Source: JAODBJ01 sp963782465 (GTDB lineage Bacteria; Actinomycetota; Acidimicrobiia; IMCC26256; PALSA-610). From it: DNA of 64,000 nt. This document shows, one piece after another, positions 1 through 8,229 of this stretch. The stretch lies in assembly GCA_963782465.1 (NCBI GenBank), contig CAWAJR010000001.1:186001-250000 (forward strand), given 5' to 3'. Below the pieces are notes generated by a model. That model saw nothing but the letters and a program-made list of their open reading frames with translations, did not search any database and was not told the origin of the DNA. Numbering within the stretch: position 1 is the stretch's first letter; every line of letters starts with the position of its first letter. Position numbers and translations under genes: made by a program.

Positions 1-186
1 CGCGGTCGTCAGCGTCGCGCCGCGAGGTGTGCGCTCGAAGACGCTGCGCCCCAGTTCCCGCTCGAGATGCCGGATCCGTTCACTGACGGCGGGCTGGGTG
101 ACCAGCAACTCGGTGGCGGCACGGCCGAAGCTGCCTTGCCGCTCCACGGTGAGGAACACCTCGAGGTCGTGAAGGTCAAGTGTCAT
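1..186 (-). CDS. LysR-family transcriptional regulator, N-terminal part (runs off the window)
   Basis: Reading leftward from the ATG at 186, 62 codons stay open to the window edge. They encode a typical LysR winged helix-turn-helix start: MTLDLHDLEVFLTVERQGSF, then GRAATELLVTQPAVSERI, then an RHLERELG helix. The 'TQPAVS' recognition helix and 'F.RT.RG..LT' wing are hallmarks of the family. LysR proteins usually control the divergent neighbour, here a cupin gene. A CATAG-N7-CTATG repeat containing a T-N11-A core overlaps this start codon and fits autoregulation. The effector-binding domain lies outside the window, so the ligand cannot be named. Confidence 0.85.
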   Translation of the reverse strand, partial: MTLDLHDLEVFLTVERQGSFGRAATELLVTQPAVSERIRHLERELGRSVFERTPRGATLTTA

Positions 187-200
187 AGACAAACCCTATG
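184..200. promoter_or_regulatory. Putative LysR operator (T-N11-A) between divergent genes
   Basis: CATAG at 184-188 and CTATG at 196-200 form an inverted repeat with a 7-nt spacer. T186 and A198 are separated by 11 bases, the classic LysR-box core. It overlaps the start codon of the LysR gene and lies upstream of the divergent cupin gene. The assignment is by motif and position only. Confidence 0.5.
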
Positions 201-258
201 ACTACACAAAAAAGACTTGTGGCTACCGCATCAAGGGGGCCGGCTTCAAGATCGGGGA

Positions 259-675
259 GTGGAGAACATCGCCGACCAGGCCTTCGACATCGTCGGTACG
301 GTGCTGCATCTCGACGGCACCAGTCCGATCACGACCGCACCGAACGAATCGGCGTTCTGGGCCGAGCGGGAACGGCACGAACTCGGCGCCGGCCAAGTGC
401 TTTCGACGTTCCGGTACCGCGAGACCTGGGATTTCCAGGAGCGCCATCCCGACGGCGACGAACTCGCGGTCGTGTTGACCGGCGAGGTCGACGTATTGCT
501 CGACGACGGTACCGGTGAGAAGGCGGTGCGCGTGCCGACCGGCTGTGGCGCGATCGTGCCCGCCGGCACGTGGCACCGGCTCGCGGTCTTCGAACCGAGC
601 ACCGTCCTCTTCGTAACCCCGGTGCCGGCTCGAACCGAGCACCGCGCGGCCAGCGTTAGGGCTGTCGCCCCATGA
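259..675 (+). CDS. Cupin-domain protein
   Basis: Small single-cupin protein of about 138 residues. The core is visible as GDELAVVLTGEVDVLLDDG (strand, turn, strand), then a VPTGCGAIVPAGTWHRL segment resembling cupin motif 2 with a conserved Pro-Gly/Ala and His. The first motif has Asp/Glu where metal-binding cupins have His, so metal binding is uncertain. The start is unclear. GTG at 259 is chosen. TTG at 217 is in frame, and an ATG at 198 would need a one-base shift in the following G run. The last 20 bp overlap the end of the convergent gene. It is divergent from the LysR gene, its likely regulator. Substrate unknown. Confidence 0.7.
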   Translation: MENIADQAFDIVGTVLHLDGTSPITTAPNESAFWAERERHELGAGQVLSTFRYRETWDFQERHPDGDELAVVLTGEVDVLLDDGTGEKAVRVPTGCGAIVPAGTWHRLAVFEPSTVLFVTPVPARTEHRAASVRAVAP

Positions 676-1222
676 AGCCCGCGAGTTCGTCGGCCGCCGT
701 TGCCGGCTGCGACACCGCGACCGCGGGACCGAACGGCGCGGCGCCGTCGGGGCCGCGCATCCCGTCGCTCAGGGATGCCTTCGCGACCTGCAGGAGTTCG
801 GCCGCCAGCTCAGGGTCGAGGTCGGTCGACTGGCCGGTGGCCTTCGCGAGGTCCCAGCCGTGGGTGTAGGTGTCGATGGCGGCGATCAACACGAACACGC
901 TGCCGGGAAGCTCGCCGAAGGGAAGCGTCATGGTCTTTTCCATCGCGCCGTCGGCGGCGAAGGCCGCGACCGCGCGGGCCGAACCGTCGCGGAACGTCGC
1001 CCGGTAATCGCCGGCCGCGAAGTCGGGTGCTTCGGCGCCCGACGGCACCGCGCCGGTCTCGGCGACCGCGGCGAAGTAGATGGTCCCACCGACGGTGTGG
1101 TTGACCAGTTCGTGCACGGTCCACGACGCGCACGGCGTCGCTTGGCCCATCTGGTCGGGCGAAACCTTCGCCAACACGCTCGCGGTCGACGCGAACGCGC
1201 GCTGCAGGATCTCTGCGCTCAT
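656..1222 (-). CDS. TIGR03086-type DinB/mycothiol-S-transferase-like protein
   Basis: A 188-residue protein starting MSAEILQRAFASTASVL. The segment TPCASWTVHELVNHTVGG carries the 'W..H.L..H' signature of the DinB/maleylpyruvate-isomerase N-terminal fold (TIGR03086), whose His residues bind a divalent metal. A second His follows in AIDTYTHGWDLA. Members are typically 180-200 residues, so this one is full length. Some relatives use mycothiol as a cofactor, but the substrate here is unknown. ATG at 1222 is chosen because the domain begins there, although the frame stays open further upstream. It is convergent with the cupin gene. Confidence 0.75.
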   Translation of the reverse strand: MSAEILQRAFASTASVLAKVSPDQMGQATPCASWTVHELVNHTVGGTIYFAAVAETGAVPSGAEAPDFAAGDYRATFRDGSARAVAAFAADGAMEKTMTLPFGELPGSVFVLIAAIDTYTHGWDLAKATGQSTDLDPELAAELLQVAKASLSDGMRGPDGAAPFGPAVAVSQPATAADELAGFMGRQP

Positions 1223-1380
1223 GCTGTGGCCCCTTGACGAAAGGTCGGATGGTGAAGGCGTTGACGGTGAACCGAGGTCGGACGGCGACGGCTGCGGCAT
1301 CTTCGCGGGATGATCCGGCGACGGCAACGGGCCCCGCTGAAGCACTTGACATCCCCAGCGGGCGCGACAAGCTCCCACCG

Positions 1381-1764
1381 GTGGAACTGCTGGGGATTCA
1401 TCACGTGAAGTACCCCGTCTCCGACCTCCGGCGGAGCCGCGCCTGGTACTCGGACGCGTTGGGGCTGGAACTGATGCAAGAGTTCGTCGAGGAGGGCGTC
1501 GTCCGAGGCGTGGCACTCCGAGCGGCGAGCGGTGCAGTCGTCGTCGCCCTCCGCGAGGCCCCGCAGCACGCCGGCGGGCTGGCCGGTTTCGACCCGGTGG
1601 CGTTCCTTGTCGAAGACCGGGCGGCCCTCGCGGCCTGGGCCGACCATTTCGAGTCGCTCGGCATCGACCATGGTCCCTTGGTGGAGGGGTCGATCGGCTG
1701 GATGCTCGAGATCGTCGACCCGGACGGGATCCACGTGCGGCTCTACACGAAGGGCAAGGCTTGA
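1381..1764 (+). CDS. VOC (glyoxalase/bleomycin-resistance) family protein
   Basis: About 127 residues from GTG at 1381. The start VELLGIHHVKYPVSDLRRS is the typical first VOC strand ('gihHv...V.Dl..s..fY'), followed by AWYSDALGLEL. The end IVDPDGIHVRLYT is the usual last strand ('DPdG..veL'). A TTGACA hexamer at 1346-1351 sits about 30 bp upstream of this GTG, so a leaderless transcript is plausible. The frame is open back to 1234, but that stretch does not look like VOC sequence. The stop TGA overlaps the TTG start of the cyclase gene (TTGA), implying translational coupling. Substrate unknown. Confidence 0.7.
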   Translation: MELLGIHHVKYPVSDLRRSRAWYSDALGLELMQEFVEEGVVRGVALRAASGAVVVALREAPQHAGGLAGFDPVAFLVEDRAALAAWADHFESLGIDHGPLVEGSIGWMLEIVDPDGIHVRLYTKGKA

Positions 1765-3095
1765 AGTACGCGCGGAGCGGCGACGTCCACATCGCCTACG
1801 ACGTGATCGGCGACGGCCCCGTCGACCTCGTGCTGATGTCGCGCTCGTACATCCCGATCGACATGATTCGCTCGGAGCCCGCCTACGCCCGGTGCGTCGA
1901 TGCACTGGCGTCGTTCTGCCGGGTGATCCTCCACGATCGGCGGGGTATCGGGCTGTCCGATCCGGTCTCGGCGGTGTCGTCACCGGCGCTCGAGCAGACG
2001 ATCGACGACGTGCTGGCGGTCATGGACGCCGCCGGGGCTGCGCGACCGGTGTTCGTCGGTGCCGGGGAGGGTGGTCAGATCGGCATCTTGCTGGCCGCGA
2101 CGCATCCCGACCGTCTCAGCCGCCTCGTGTTGGTCAACGCCTCGGCTCGGCTCCGGCAGGCCACCGGCTACCCCTTCGGGTACACGCCCCAGTACGTCGA
2201 GCGACTGATGGGTGGCAGCGTCGAGCACGACGGCGACGAGGAGGAATTCGACTTCTTCCCGATGGTGGCGCCCTCCGAGGCCGACAACCCGAAATTCCGC
2301 AGCTGGTGGGAAGAGGGCGGCCACCGGGGCGCCAGCCCGTCGGTTGCGCAGGCGATGACCGAGCTCTACCTCGACGCCGACGTTCGCGACCGCCTGCCCC
2401 GCGTGCGGGTCCCGACGTTGGTCCTGCACCGGACGGGCAATCGGATGATCCCGCCGGCCCACGGTCGATACCTCGCCGAGCACATCCCGGGAGCCGTTCT
2501 CGTCGAGCTACCGGGCGCCGACGACCTGTGGTGGATCGGCGGTGGGGAGGCCATCGTCGACGAGATCCAGTACTTCGCCACCGGGGCACGCGGTGCCGCC
2601 GAGTCGACCCACACCGTCATGACCATCCTCTTCACCGACATCGCGCGATCCACCGAGCTGGCCAGCTCACTGGGCGATCGGGCCTGGCGCAGGCTGCTCG
2701 ATGACCACGACGTGATGGTGCGACGGGAGCTGCGGCGTTTCCGTGGTCAGGAGATCAACACGACGGGCGACGGCTTTCTCGCGAGCTTCGCCGACACCGA
2801 CGACGCCGTCGCCGCGGCGCTCGCGATCTGCCAAGGTGCACGCAGCATCGGCCTCGACGTGCGCTGCGGCGTCCACACCGGCGACGTCGAACGGCGGGGC
2901 CGCGATCTCCTGGGCGTCACGGTCAACATCGCCGCTCGAGTCAACGCCGTCGCGTCGGACGGCGAGGTCTTCGTGTCGTCCCCCGTTGTGAAGCGATCCA
3001 CCGCCCCGGGGATGAAGTTCGTCGAACGAGGTTCCTTCGAGCTCAAAGGGGTAGCCGAGGCGATGGAGCTCTACTGCGCCATCGCCACGGAGTAG
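1761..3095 (+). CDS. Alpha/beta-hydrolase-like sensor fused to class III adenylate/guanylate cyclase
   Basis: A 444-residue fusion. Residues 1-275 have an alpha/beta-hydrolase fold, but the nucleophile elbow reads GAGEGG where active enzymes have G-x-S-x-G. The usual catalytic-His region reads GADDLWW instead of G.DH.PW. Both catalytic residues therefore appear lost, which suggests ligand sensing. Residues about 285-440 form a class III nucleotide cyclase: metal-binding Asp residues in TILFTDIARST and NTTGDGFLASF, and the transition-state Asn/Arg in GVTVNIAARV. Asn sits where canonical adenylyl cyclases have the base-selecting Lys, which from memory also holds for mycobacterial Rv1900c, a similar fusion. 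Starts at TTG overlapping the VOC stop codon. The predicted product is cAMP (or cGMP) made in response to a small ligand. Confidence 0.88.
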   Translation: MKYARSGDVHIAYDVIGDGPVDLVLMSRSYIPIDMIRSEPAYARCVDALASFCRVILHDRRGIGLSDPVSAVSSPALEQTIDDVLAVMDAAGAARPVFVGAGEGGQIGILLAATHPDRLSRLVLVNASARLRQATGYPFGYTPQYVERLMGGSVEHDGDEEEFDFFPMVAPSEADNPKFRSWWEEGGHRGASPSVAQAMTELYLDADVRDRLPRVRVPTLVLHRTGNRMIPPAHGRYLAEHIPGAVLVELPGADDLWWIGGGEAIVDEIQYFATGARGAAESTHTVMTILFTDIARSTELASSLGDRAWRRLLDDHDVMVRRELRRFRGQEINTTGDGFLASFADTDDAVAAALAICQGARSIGLDVRCGVHTGDVERRGRDLLGVTVNIAARVNAVASDGEVFVSSPVVKRSTAPGMKFVERGSFELKGVAEAMELYCAIATE

Positions 3096-3153
3096 CCCGG
3101 CCGGGCCAGACCACCTCCCCGTCGGCTCACGGAGGGTGTCGCTGTGTTTGAAG

Positions 3154-3228
3154 TCGGGGCGCCGGGATTTGAACCCGGGACCTCAGCGTCCCGAACGCTG
3201 CGCGCTAACCAAGCTGCGCTACGCCCCG
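3154..3228 (-). tRNA. tRNA-Pro (anticodon CGG)
   Basis: Read on the minus strand from 3228. The acceptor stem CGGGGCG pairs with CGCCCCG before discriminator A at 3154. The D-arm contains AGCGCAGCTTGGTTAGCGC. The anticodon stem is CAGCG/CGCTG with loop TTCGGGA, giving anticodon CGG. The T-arm is CCGGG-TTCAAAT-CCCGG. The 3' CCA is not encoded. It sits between convergent genes. Confidence 0.96.
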
Positions 3229-3318
3229 TTGTGCTTCGGGGTGCGAGCCCCGTTGCGTAGCCGGAGGAGTGTACCGATCCGCCCGCGGCCGCCACACTTC
3301 GAAATCGGCCGGCCCCGC

Positions 3319-4062
3319 TCAGTCGCCCGGCCAGGTCGAGATCGCCGCGAGCACGTCGGCGGCCAGCTCGGGGCGGCATACGAGCAGGTCGGGGAGGTAC
3401 GGGTTCGCCTGGTTGTAGCGCAACGGCGACCCGTCGAGTCGCGACGTGTGCATGCCCACCGCTGCCGCGACCCCGACCGGCGCGGCGGAGTCCCATTCGT
3501 ACTGTCCGCCGCCGTGCGCGTAGATGTCGGCGACGCCTTGCACGAGTGCCATCGTCTTGGCGCCCGCCGAACCCATCGGCACCAGCTCGGCGCCGAGCTG
3601 CTCGGCCAGGAACGCGGCGAGCTCCGGCGGCCGGGTACGGCTGACGACCAGCCGCGGTGCCCCGTTCGTCGCTGCGGGCATGGCGGGCGGCGTGGCGGTC
3701 GACAGCACCTGGTCCTGCGCCGGCAGCGCGACGGCCGCGGCCGTGGGTGTCTCGGCTTCTACGAGCGCGACGTGCACCGCCCAGTCGGACCGGCCGGCCT
3801 CGCCGAACTCGCGGGTGCCGTCGAGCGGATCGACGATCCACACCCGTGCCGCGTCGAGCCGGGCGAGATCGTCTTTCGATTCTTCCGACAGCACCGCGTC
3901 ATCGGGCCGGTGTTCGCGCAGCAGCGACAGGATCAGGTCGTTGCTGTCGTTGTCGCCTCGACGGCGCAGTTCCTTCTCGTCGGCGATGCCGCTCGCGCGG
4001 AGCTCCAACAGCAACTCGCCGGCGCGGCGCGCGATGCCTGCGGCGAGTTCGTGGTCGTTCAT
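3319..4062 (-). CDS. cysQ: Inositol-monophosphatase-family 3'(2'),5'-bisphosphate nucleotidase, CysQ-like
   Basis: A 247-residue member of the Mg/Li-sensitive phosphatase superfamily. Metal-binding motifs are clear: LSEES (the 'GEE' motif), VWIVDPLDGTREF (motif DPLDGT) and YEWDSAAPVGVA (the C-terminal 'WD..A' motif). The WD-S-A form with the GDNDSNDL segment is closer to CysQ/PAP phosphatases than to inositol phosphatases. CysQ removes 3'-phosphoadenosine 5'-phosphate or PAPS during sulfate assimilation. It ends a probable four-gene minus-strand unit (two ArsA-like ATPases, a receiver protein, then this gene 31 bp later). Inositol monophosphatase activity cannot be excluded. Confidence 0.8.
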   Translation of the reverse strand: MNDHELAAGIARRAGELLLELRASGIADEKELRRRGDNDSNDLILSLLREHRPDDAVLSEESKDDLARLDAARVWIVDPLDGTREFGEAGRSDWAVHVALVEAETPTAAAVALPAQDQVLSTATPPAMPAATNGAPRLVVSRTRPPELAAFLAEQLGAELVPMGSAGAKTMALVQGVADIYAHGGGQYEWDSAAPVGVAAAVGMHTSRLDGSPLRYNQANPYLPDLLVCRPELAADVLAAISTWPGD

Positions 4063-4093
4063 GCCGGTCTACCGTCCCGCAGCGATCGAGGTG

Positions 4094-4561
4094 TCAGTCG
4101 ACTTCGTCGGCGTCGACGAGTTCGACCGCTTCGGGGATCGGGAACCCGGTGGCCGCGTCGATGGTTTCCTCGGGTTCGTACGATGCCGGCGTCGCCGCCG
4201 AAAGCAGGTTCTTCGCGGCGCGGCGCAGCGTCCCGGCGTCGACCGGCTTGACGAGTACGCCGTCGGCGTCGGCCCGTTTGGCGAGGAACCGGTCGGCTTC
4301 GCGGTCGAGGAGCAACAGGATCGTGGCCCGGTCGAGCCGGCCGGCCGACTCCTCGAGGCGCAGGTCGATGGCGGCGGCGACCCCGCCCATGTTGCCGATC
4401 TGCATGTCGAGGATGACGAGATCGGGTTCTTCGTCGGCGAAGGTTCCCCGCACTTCCTGGCCCCGCGTCACCTCGATCACTTCCTGCCCGGGGGCGACAA
4501 ATGCGGCCCGCACCTGGTCTCGCACCCATTTGGCGTCGGCAGCGACGAGGATCGTGGTCAC
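4094..4561 (-). CDS. Stand-alone receiver-domain (CheY-like) protein
   Basis: A 155-residue protein with one receiver domain (about residues 1-120) and an acidic tail, with no output domain. The likely phospho-acceptor Asp lies in DLVILDMQIGNMGG and the conserved Lys in DGVLVKPVDA. The N-terminal acidic pair is reduced (LVAADAKWV has one Asp), so phosphorylation may be weak or absent. Starts at GTG 4561, 11 bp after the ArsA-like ATPase stop, consistent with co-transcription. No kinase is nearby. Its partner is unknown. Confidence 0.75.
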   Translation of the reverse strand: MTTILVAADAKWVRDQVRAAFVAPGQEVIEVTRGQEVRGTFADEEPDLVILDMQIGNMGGVAAAIDLRLEESAGRLDRATILLLLDREADRFLAKRADADGVLVKPVDAGTLRRAAKNLLSAATPASYEPEETIDAATGFPIPEAVELVDADEVD

Positions 4562-4572
4562 GGCTGGGAACG

Positions 4573-5748
4573 TTACTCAGCGCCGTCGGGCGCCACGAAC
4601 AGGAGCTTCGCGACCTCGCCCAGCGCGTCGAAATCGTGCACGTCGTGGGCGAGGAACGGTACGTACGCGACGGTTGTCGGGCCGATCTTCTCGCGCAACC
4701 GGGCCAGGTGCCGGCGTTCGCCGATCGCGATGTCGCGGAAGTCGGCGAGATTGTCGTAGCACGCCGCGAGACGCGCCGCGGCGGCCGGATCGGGTGGGTC
4801 GGCTTCCGAACGCAACTCGGCGGCCCGGGCCCGCAAACCGTCGGGCGACTCCTCACCGAACGCCGGGTGCACACGGTTCACGATCAGCGCCTCGACCGTC
4901 TGGTGGTGATCGGTGAGCCGCTCGGCGAAGAAGTGTGCTTCGTCGACCGCGTCGCGGCGCGGTGAGGTGACCAAGATGAACGCGGTCGACGCGTCGGAGA
5001 TGAGCACATCGACCGCCGCCGCTCGTTCGCGGAACCCCTCTTCCATGCCTTCGAACGCGCGGAAGAAAGCGACGACGTCTTGCACGACTTCGGTGCCGAT
5101 GACACGCGACACGGTGCGAAGGAACGCCTGGACCGCCACGCTCGCGACTCGGAGGTACGCGCGCGTCGGCATCATGAGCAGGCGGAAGACGCGGTTGTCG
5201 AGCAGGCGGATCAGCCGCTTCGGCGCGTCGAGGAAGTCGAGCGCGTGACGGGTTGGCGGCGTGTCGACGACGATGAGGTCGAACCCGCCCTCGTCGTGAA
5301 GTTCGTGCAGCTTCTCCATCGCCATGTATTCCTGCGTGCCACCGAGCGCGCCGCTCACGTTGCGGTAGAAGCGGTTCTCGAGGATGCGGCCGGCCTGTTC
5401 ATCGGACCCCGCGTTGCGCGCGATCAGGCGATCGAACGTGCTCTTCGTGTCGAGCATCAACGCCGACAGCCGACCGCTCGCGGGCGCGTCGCCGTTGGGG
5501 TCCCAGCGGGCACGATCGATCTCGCTCGCGGTGTCGGAGAGATGTTCGAGGCCGAGCGCGTTGGCGAGCCGTTTCGCCGGGTCGATCGTGACGACGACCG
5601 CGTTGCGCCCACGGCGCGCGCCTTCGAGCGCGACCACCGCGGCGGTGGTGGTCTTGCCGACCCCACCGCTGCCGCAGCAGATCACGACGCGGTGCTGTTC
5701 GACGACCGCATCGAGGGTGCCGGTGCTCGGGGCGGCGGCGGTGGTCAT
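4573..5748 (-). CDS. ArsA/Get3-like ATPase, second of an adjacent pair (Rv3680-like)
   Basis: A 391-residue P-loop ATPase of the SIMIBI class. The deviant Walker A CCGSGGVGKTTTAA carries the intra-dimer Lys/Gly signature. Switch I is VTIDPAKRLANALGL and switch II is DLIVVDTPPTRHALDFLD. The arsenite-binding Cys residues of true ArsA are not evident, so the label arsenite transporter would be unsafe. Actinobacteria carry a conserved pair of such proteins (Rv3679/Rv3680 in M. tuberculosis) next to whiB4, and here a whiB gene is also close by. ATG overlaps the stop of the preceding ATPase gene (ATGA), so the two are translationally coupled, probably as heterodimer partners. Confidence 0.85.
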   Translation of the reverse strand: MTTAAAPSTGTLDAVVEQHRVVICCGSGGVGKTTTAAVVALEGARRGRNAVVVTIDPAKRLANALGLEHLSDTASEIDRARWDPNGDAPASGRLSALMLDTKSTFDRLIARNAGSDEQAGRILENRFYRNVSGALGGTQEYMAMEKLHELHDEGGFDLIVVDTPPTRHALDFLDAPKRLIRLLDNRVFRLLMMPTRAYLRVASVAVQAFLRTVSRVIGTEVVQDVVAFFRAFEGMEEGFRERAAAVDVLISDASTAFILVTSPRRDAVDEAHFFAERLTDHHQTVEALIVNRVHPAFGEESPDGLRARAAELRSEADPPDPAAAARLAACYDNLADFRDIAIGERRHLARLREKIGPTTVAYVPFLAHDVHDFDALGEVAKLLFVAPDGAE

Positions 5749-6707
5749 CGGGCGGGGAGCGCTTCGATCTCGCGTTCGAGCGCGCCCGCGAGCACGTCGA
5801 GGTCGGGGCGGCAGATGTCGGCGTCGAAGACGAACGGCAGGCGAAGCTGCGGGAGCGGGAGTCGTCCCGCGAGCCGCTCGGCTTGTTCACGCTGGATCTC
5901 GTAGCGCTGGGAACGAAAGGCGACGGCGCGCGCGAGGTCGTGCGCCTCCCGTTCCGACACGAAACGGTCGAGGGCGGCGGCGTCGTTCGCGATCGCGTCG
6001 GCCGTGGTGACCACCCCGGCCGGTACCGCCTCGAAGCAACCGTTGACGACCACCGGCGAGAGCGCGACACCGGCCCGGTCCTCCACCGCGAACGCGGTGT
6101 CGATCAGTTCGTTCACCGGCGTCTCTTCCGGGATCGTCACGAGCATCACTTGGCACCGGGCGGGGTCGGTGAGCAACTCGACAACGTCCTGGGCTTGTTT
6201 GCGTACCGGCCCGACACGCACCGCGTCGAGGAGGCCACGCGCGGAAAGGAGGAAGGTGACGGCGTGCCCGGCGGCCGGCGAGTCGACGAGCACAAGGTCG
6301 AACTTGCCTTGCTCCTCGAGCGATTTCACCTTTCCGAGCACGAGAATGTCTTTCATCCCGGGCACGGCGGTCGCGACGACGTCGAGGGCTCCCGAATTGG
6401 CGAGCCGCTTCGAGATGCGCTTCATCCCGTGGCCCTCCAGATAGTCGACCAGAGCCGCATCAGGCGTGAGGAACCGGGCCAGGATGCGCTCGTCGAGCGA
6501 GACTTCGTCGTATTCGAGGGGCGGCGCGCCGAACATCGAGGGCAGCCCCGATTTGCCTTCGACCTCGACGACCAGCACCCTCAATCCGGCGCGAGATGCG
6601 ACGAGTGCGAGCGTGGCGGTCACGGTCGTCTTCCCGACGCCGCCTTTGCCCGCGACGATGACGACGTGGGAGGTGGTGCAGAACTGCGCGACCTCCATCT
6701 TCTTCAT
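5745..6707 (-). CDS. ArsA/Get3-like ATPase, first of an adjacent pair (Rv3679-like)
   Basis: A 320-residue ATPase starting MKKMEVAQFCTTSHVVIVAG. Deviant Walker A AGKGGVGKTTVTATLAL; switch II FDLVLVDSPAAGHAVTFL. It resembles the mycobacterial Rv3679 partner of the downstream ATPase and lacks obvious metalloid-binding Cys motifs. The frame is open far upstream, but ATG at 6707 matches where the family begins. It is divergent from the NfeD-like gene with only 15 bp between start codons, so at least one transcript must start at or inside the other gene's 5' end. Confidence 0.85.
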   Translation of the reverse strand: MKKMEVAQFCTTSHVVIVAGKGGVGKTTVTATLALVASRAGLRVLVVEVEGKSGLPSMFGAPPLEYDEVSLDERILARFLTPDAALVDYLEGHGMKRISKRLANSGALDVVATAVPGMKDILVLGKVKSLEEQGKFDLVLVDSPAAGHAVTFLLSARGLLDAVRVGPVRKQAQDVVELLTDPARCQVMLVTIPEETPVNELIDTAFAVEDRAGVALSPVVVNGCFEAVPAGVVTTADAIANDAAALDRFVSEREAHDLARAVAFRSQRYEIQREQAERLAGRLPLPQLRLPFVFDADICRPDLDVLAGALEREIEALPAR

Positions 6708-6722
6708 GCTATGGGAGCCCTG

Positions 6723-8135
6723 ATGCGACGGATGGATACGAGCAAGCGAGCGCGCCGGGCCGCCCGCTGCCTGTTCGTGCTCTTCGCCGCGGTGCTCGGC
6801 CTGCCCGCACTCCTCGGATCGGCTTCGGCGCAGACGATTTCCCCGGCGGCACCCGCCAAGCGGTCGGGTATCAGTGTCGTCCAGGTCGACGGCCTCATCG
6901 ACCCGCCGAACGCGACCCTGATCGAGCGATCGGTGCGCAACGCCGAGCAGTCGAACGCGATGTTGCTCGTGTTCCAACTCAACTCCGGCGGCGCCGTCGA
7001 CGTCGACGTCGATCACCTCGCGTCGCTCATCTCGCACGCCACGGTCCCGGTCGCGGTATGGGTCGGTCCGTCGGGAGCGAACGCGCGCGGCGGCGCCGCG
7101 GTGCTCGCGTTCGCCGCACCGGTGCTGTCGATCGCCCAGGGCGGCGGCATCGGGCCGGTCGAACCGGTGCGGCTCGACGGTAAGGGCAACCCGACGCGCG
7201 AGGAACTGGCGAAGCGCATCTCCGACGCGCAGGCCGCGGCCGGGCGGAGCAGCAGCCTGGTGAACGAGGTGCTGTCGCACCGGGTCCCGGCGCAACGCGC
7301 GTCGCTGCAGCATCTCGTCAACAGCGCGTCGCCCACGATCGTGACGTTCATCGGTTCCGTCAACAACACGACGGTGCGCACTGCATCGGGCCCGGTGAAG
7401 CTCTCGACGACACGCGTCACAGGTACGGGTTCGAACCGCCGGCAGCAGCCGAACCAGGTGGTGAGTTTCGGCAAGCTCGATCTCGCCGGTCAGGTCCAGC
7501 ACACCCTCGGCACGCCATGGATCGCGTACTTCCTGTTCGTCGTCGGGGGTGCGCTGCTCGTCTTCGAGTTCTTCACCGTGAGCATCGGTATTGCCGGCGC
7601 GGTCGGCGCGGTCGCCGTGGTCGGTGCGTGCTACGGCTTCTCGCATCTTCCGGTCGAGGGTTACGCGGTCGCGTTGCTGATCATCGCGATGGTCGGTTTC
7701 GCGATCGACGTGCAAGCGACCGCGCTCGGCGCGTGGACGTTCATCGGGTCCGCGGCGCTCGTCGCCGGTTCGCTCACGATCTACGGCGGTTCGTCGCGGC
7801 TCGACCCGCCCTGGTGGGTATTGCTGATCGTGATCGTCGGCACGGTCGTGTTCATGCTGAGCGGGATGACGGCCATGGTTCGCTCGCGTTTCTCGACGCC
7901 GACCATCGGGCGGGAAGACCTCATCGGCGAACTCGGCGCCGCGGAGGTCAACGTCGACCCCGACGGTGTGGTCAAGGTCCGCGACGCTTTGTGGCGGGCG
8001 CGCACGAACCGCGCGACGCCGATCGAGGCCGGCGACGTCGTCCGGGTGGTCGCGGTGGAAGGCGTGCTGCTCGAGGTGGAACCCGAGTCCGGTGGCGCCC
8101 GCGACTACCGCGAGCCCCGTTCGAAGCGGTCCTGA
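6723..8135 (+). CDS. NfeD-family membrane protein with degenerate ClpP-class protease domain
   Basis: About 470 residues. An N-terminal signal/anchor (RAARCLFVLFAAVLGLPALL) is followed by an extracytoplasmic ClpP/SppA-like domain (residues about 45-260), about four hydrophobic segments (270-385) and a C-terminal NfeD OB-fold (about 395-460). Active long-form NfeD (1510-N type) has Ser in a 'GA.AASAG' segment. Here the equivalent reads PSGANARGGAAVLAF, so the nucleophile appears replaced by Gly. It may act as a scaffold in membrane quality control. ATG at 6723 is chosen for GGGAG at 6713-6717; ATG 6711 is also in frame. Confidence 0.85.
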   Translation: MRRMDTSKRARRAARCLFVLFAAVLGLPALLGSASAQTISPAAPAKRSGISVVQVDGLIDPPNATLIERSVRNAEQSNAMLLVFQLNSGGAVDVDVDHLASLISHATVPVAVWVGPSGANARGGAAVLAFAAPVLSIAQGGGIGPVEPVRLDGKGNPTREELAKRISDAQAAAGRSSSLVNEVLSHRVPAQRASLQHLVNSASPTIVTFIGSVNNTTVRTASGPVKLSTTRVTGTGSNRRQQPNQVVSFGKLDLAGQVQHTLGTPWIAYFLFVVGGALLVFEFFTVSIGIAGAVGAVAVVGACYGFSHLPVEGYAVALLIIAMVGFAIDVQATALGAWTFIGSAALVAGSLTIYGGSSRLDPPWWVLLIVIVGTVVFMLSGMTAMVRSRFSTPTIGREDLIGELGAAEVNVDPDGVVKVRDALWRARTNRATPIEAGDVVRVVAVEGVLLEVEPESGGARDYREPRSKRS

Positions 8136-8229
8136 TCGGATTCCCAGGTCCTTCCGAGCCGCTGCTCTTGTCGGCCCCGGTCCGAGGGAGTTAGGTTCCC
8201 GCGACCGGCGCGGACTTGGGGGTGTGGTG

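Noticed and set aside
4573..6707. Arsenite efflux ATPase pair (arsA)
   Set aside because: No arsenite-binding Cys motifs and no arsB, arsR or arsD nearby. The Rv3679/Rv3680 context is a better fit.
5883..6722. Long plus-strand frame extending the NfeD gene upstream
   Set aside because: It is antisense to a well-supported ArsA-like ATPase gene, and the signal peptide starts at 6723.
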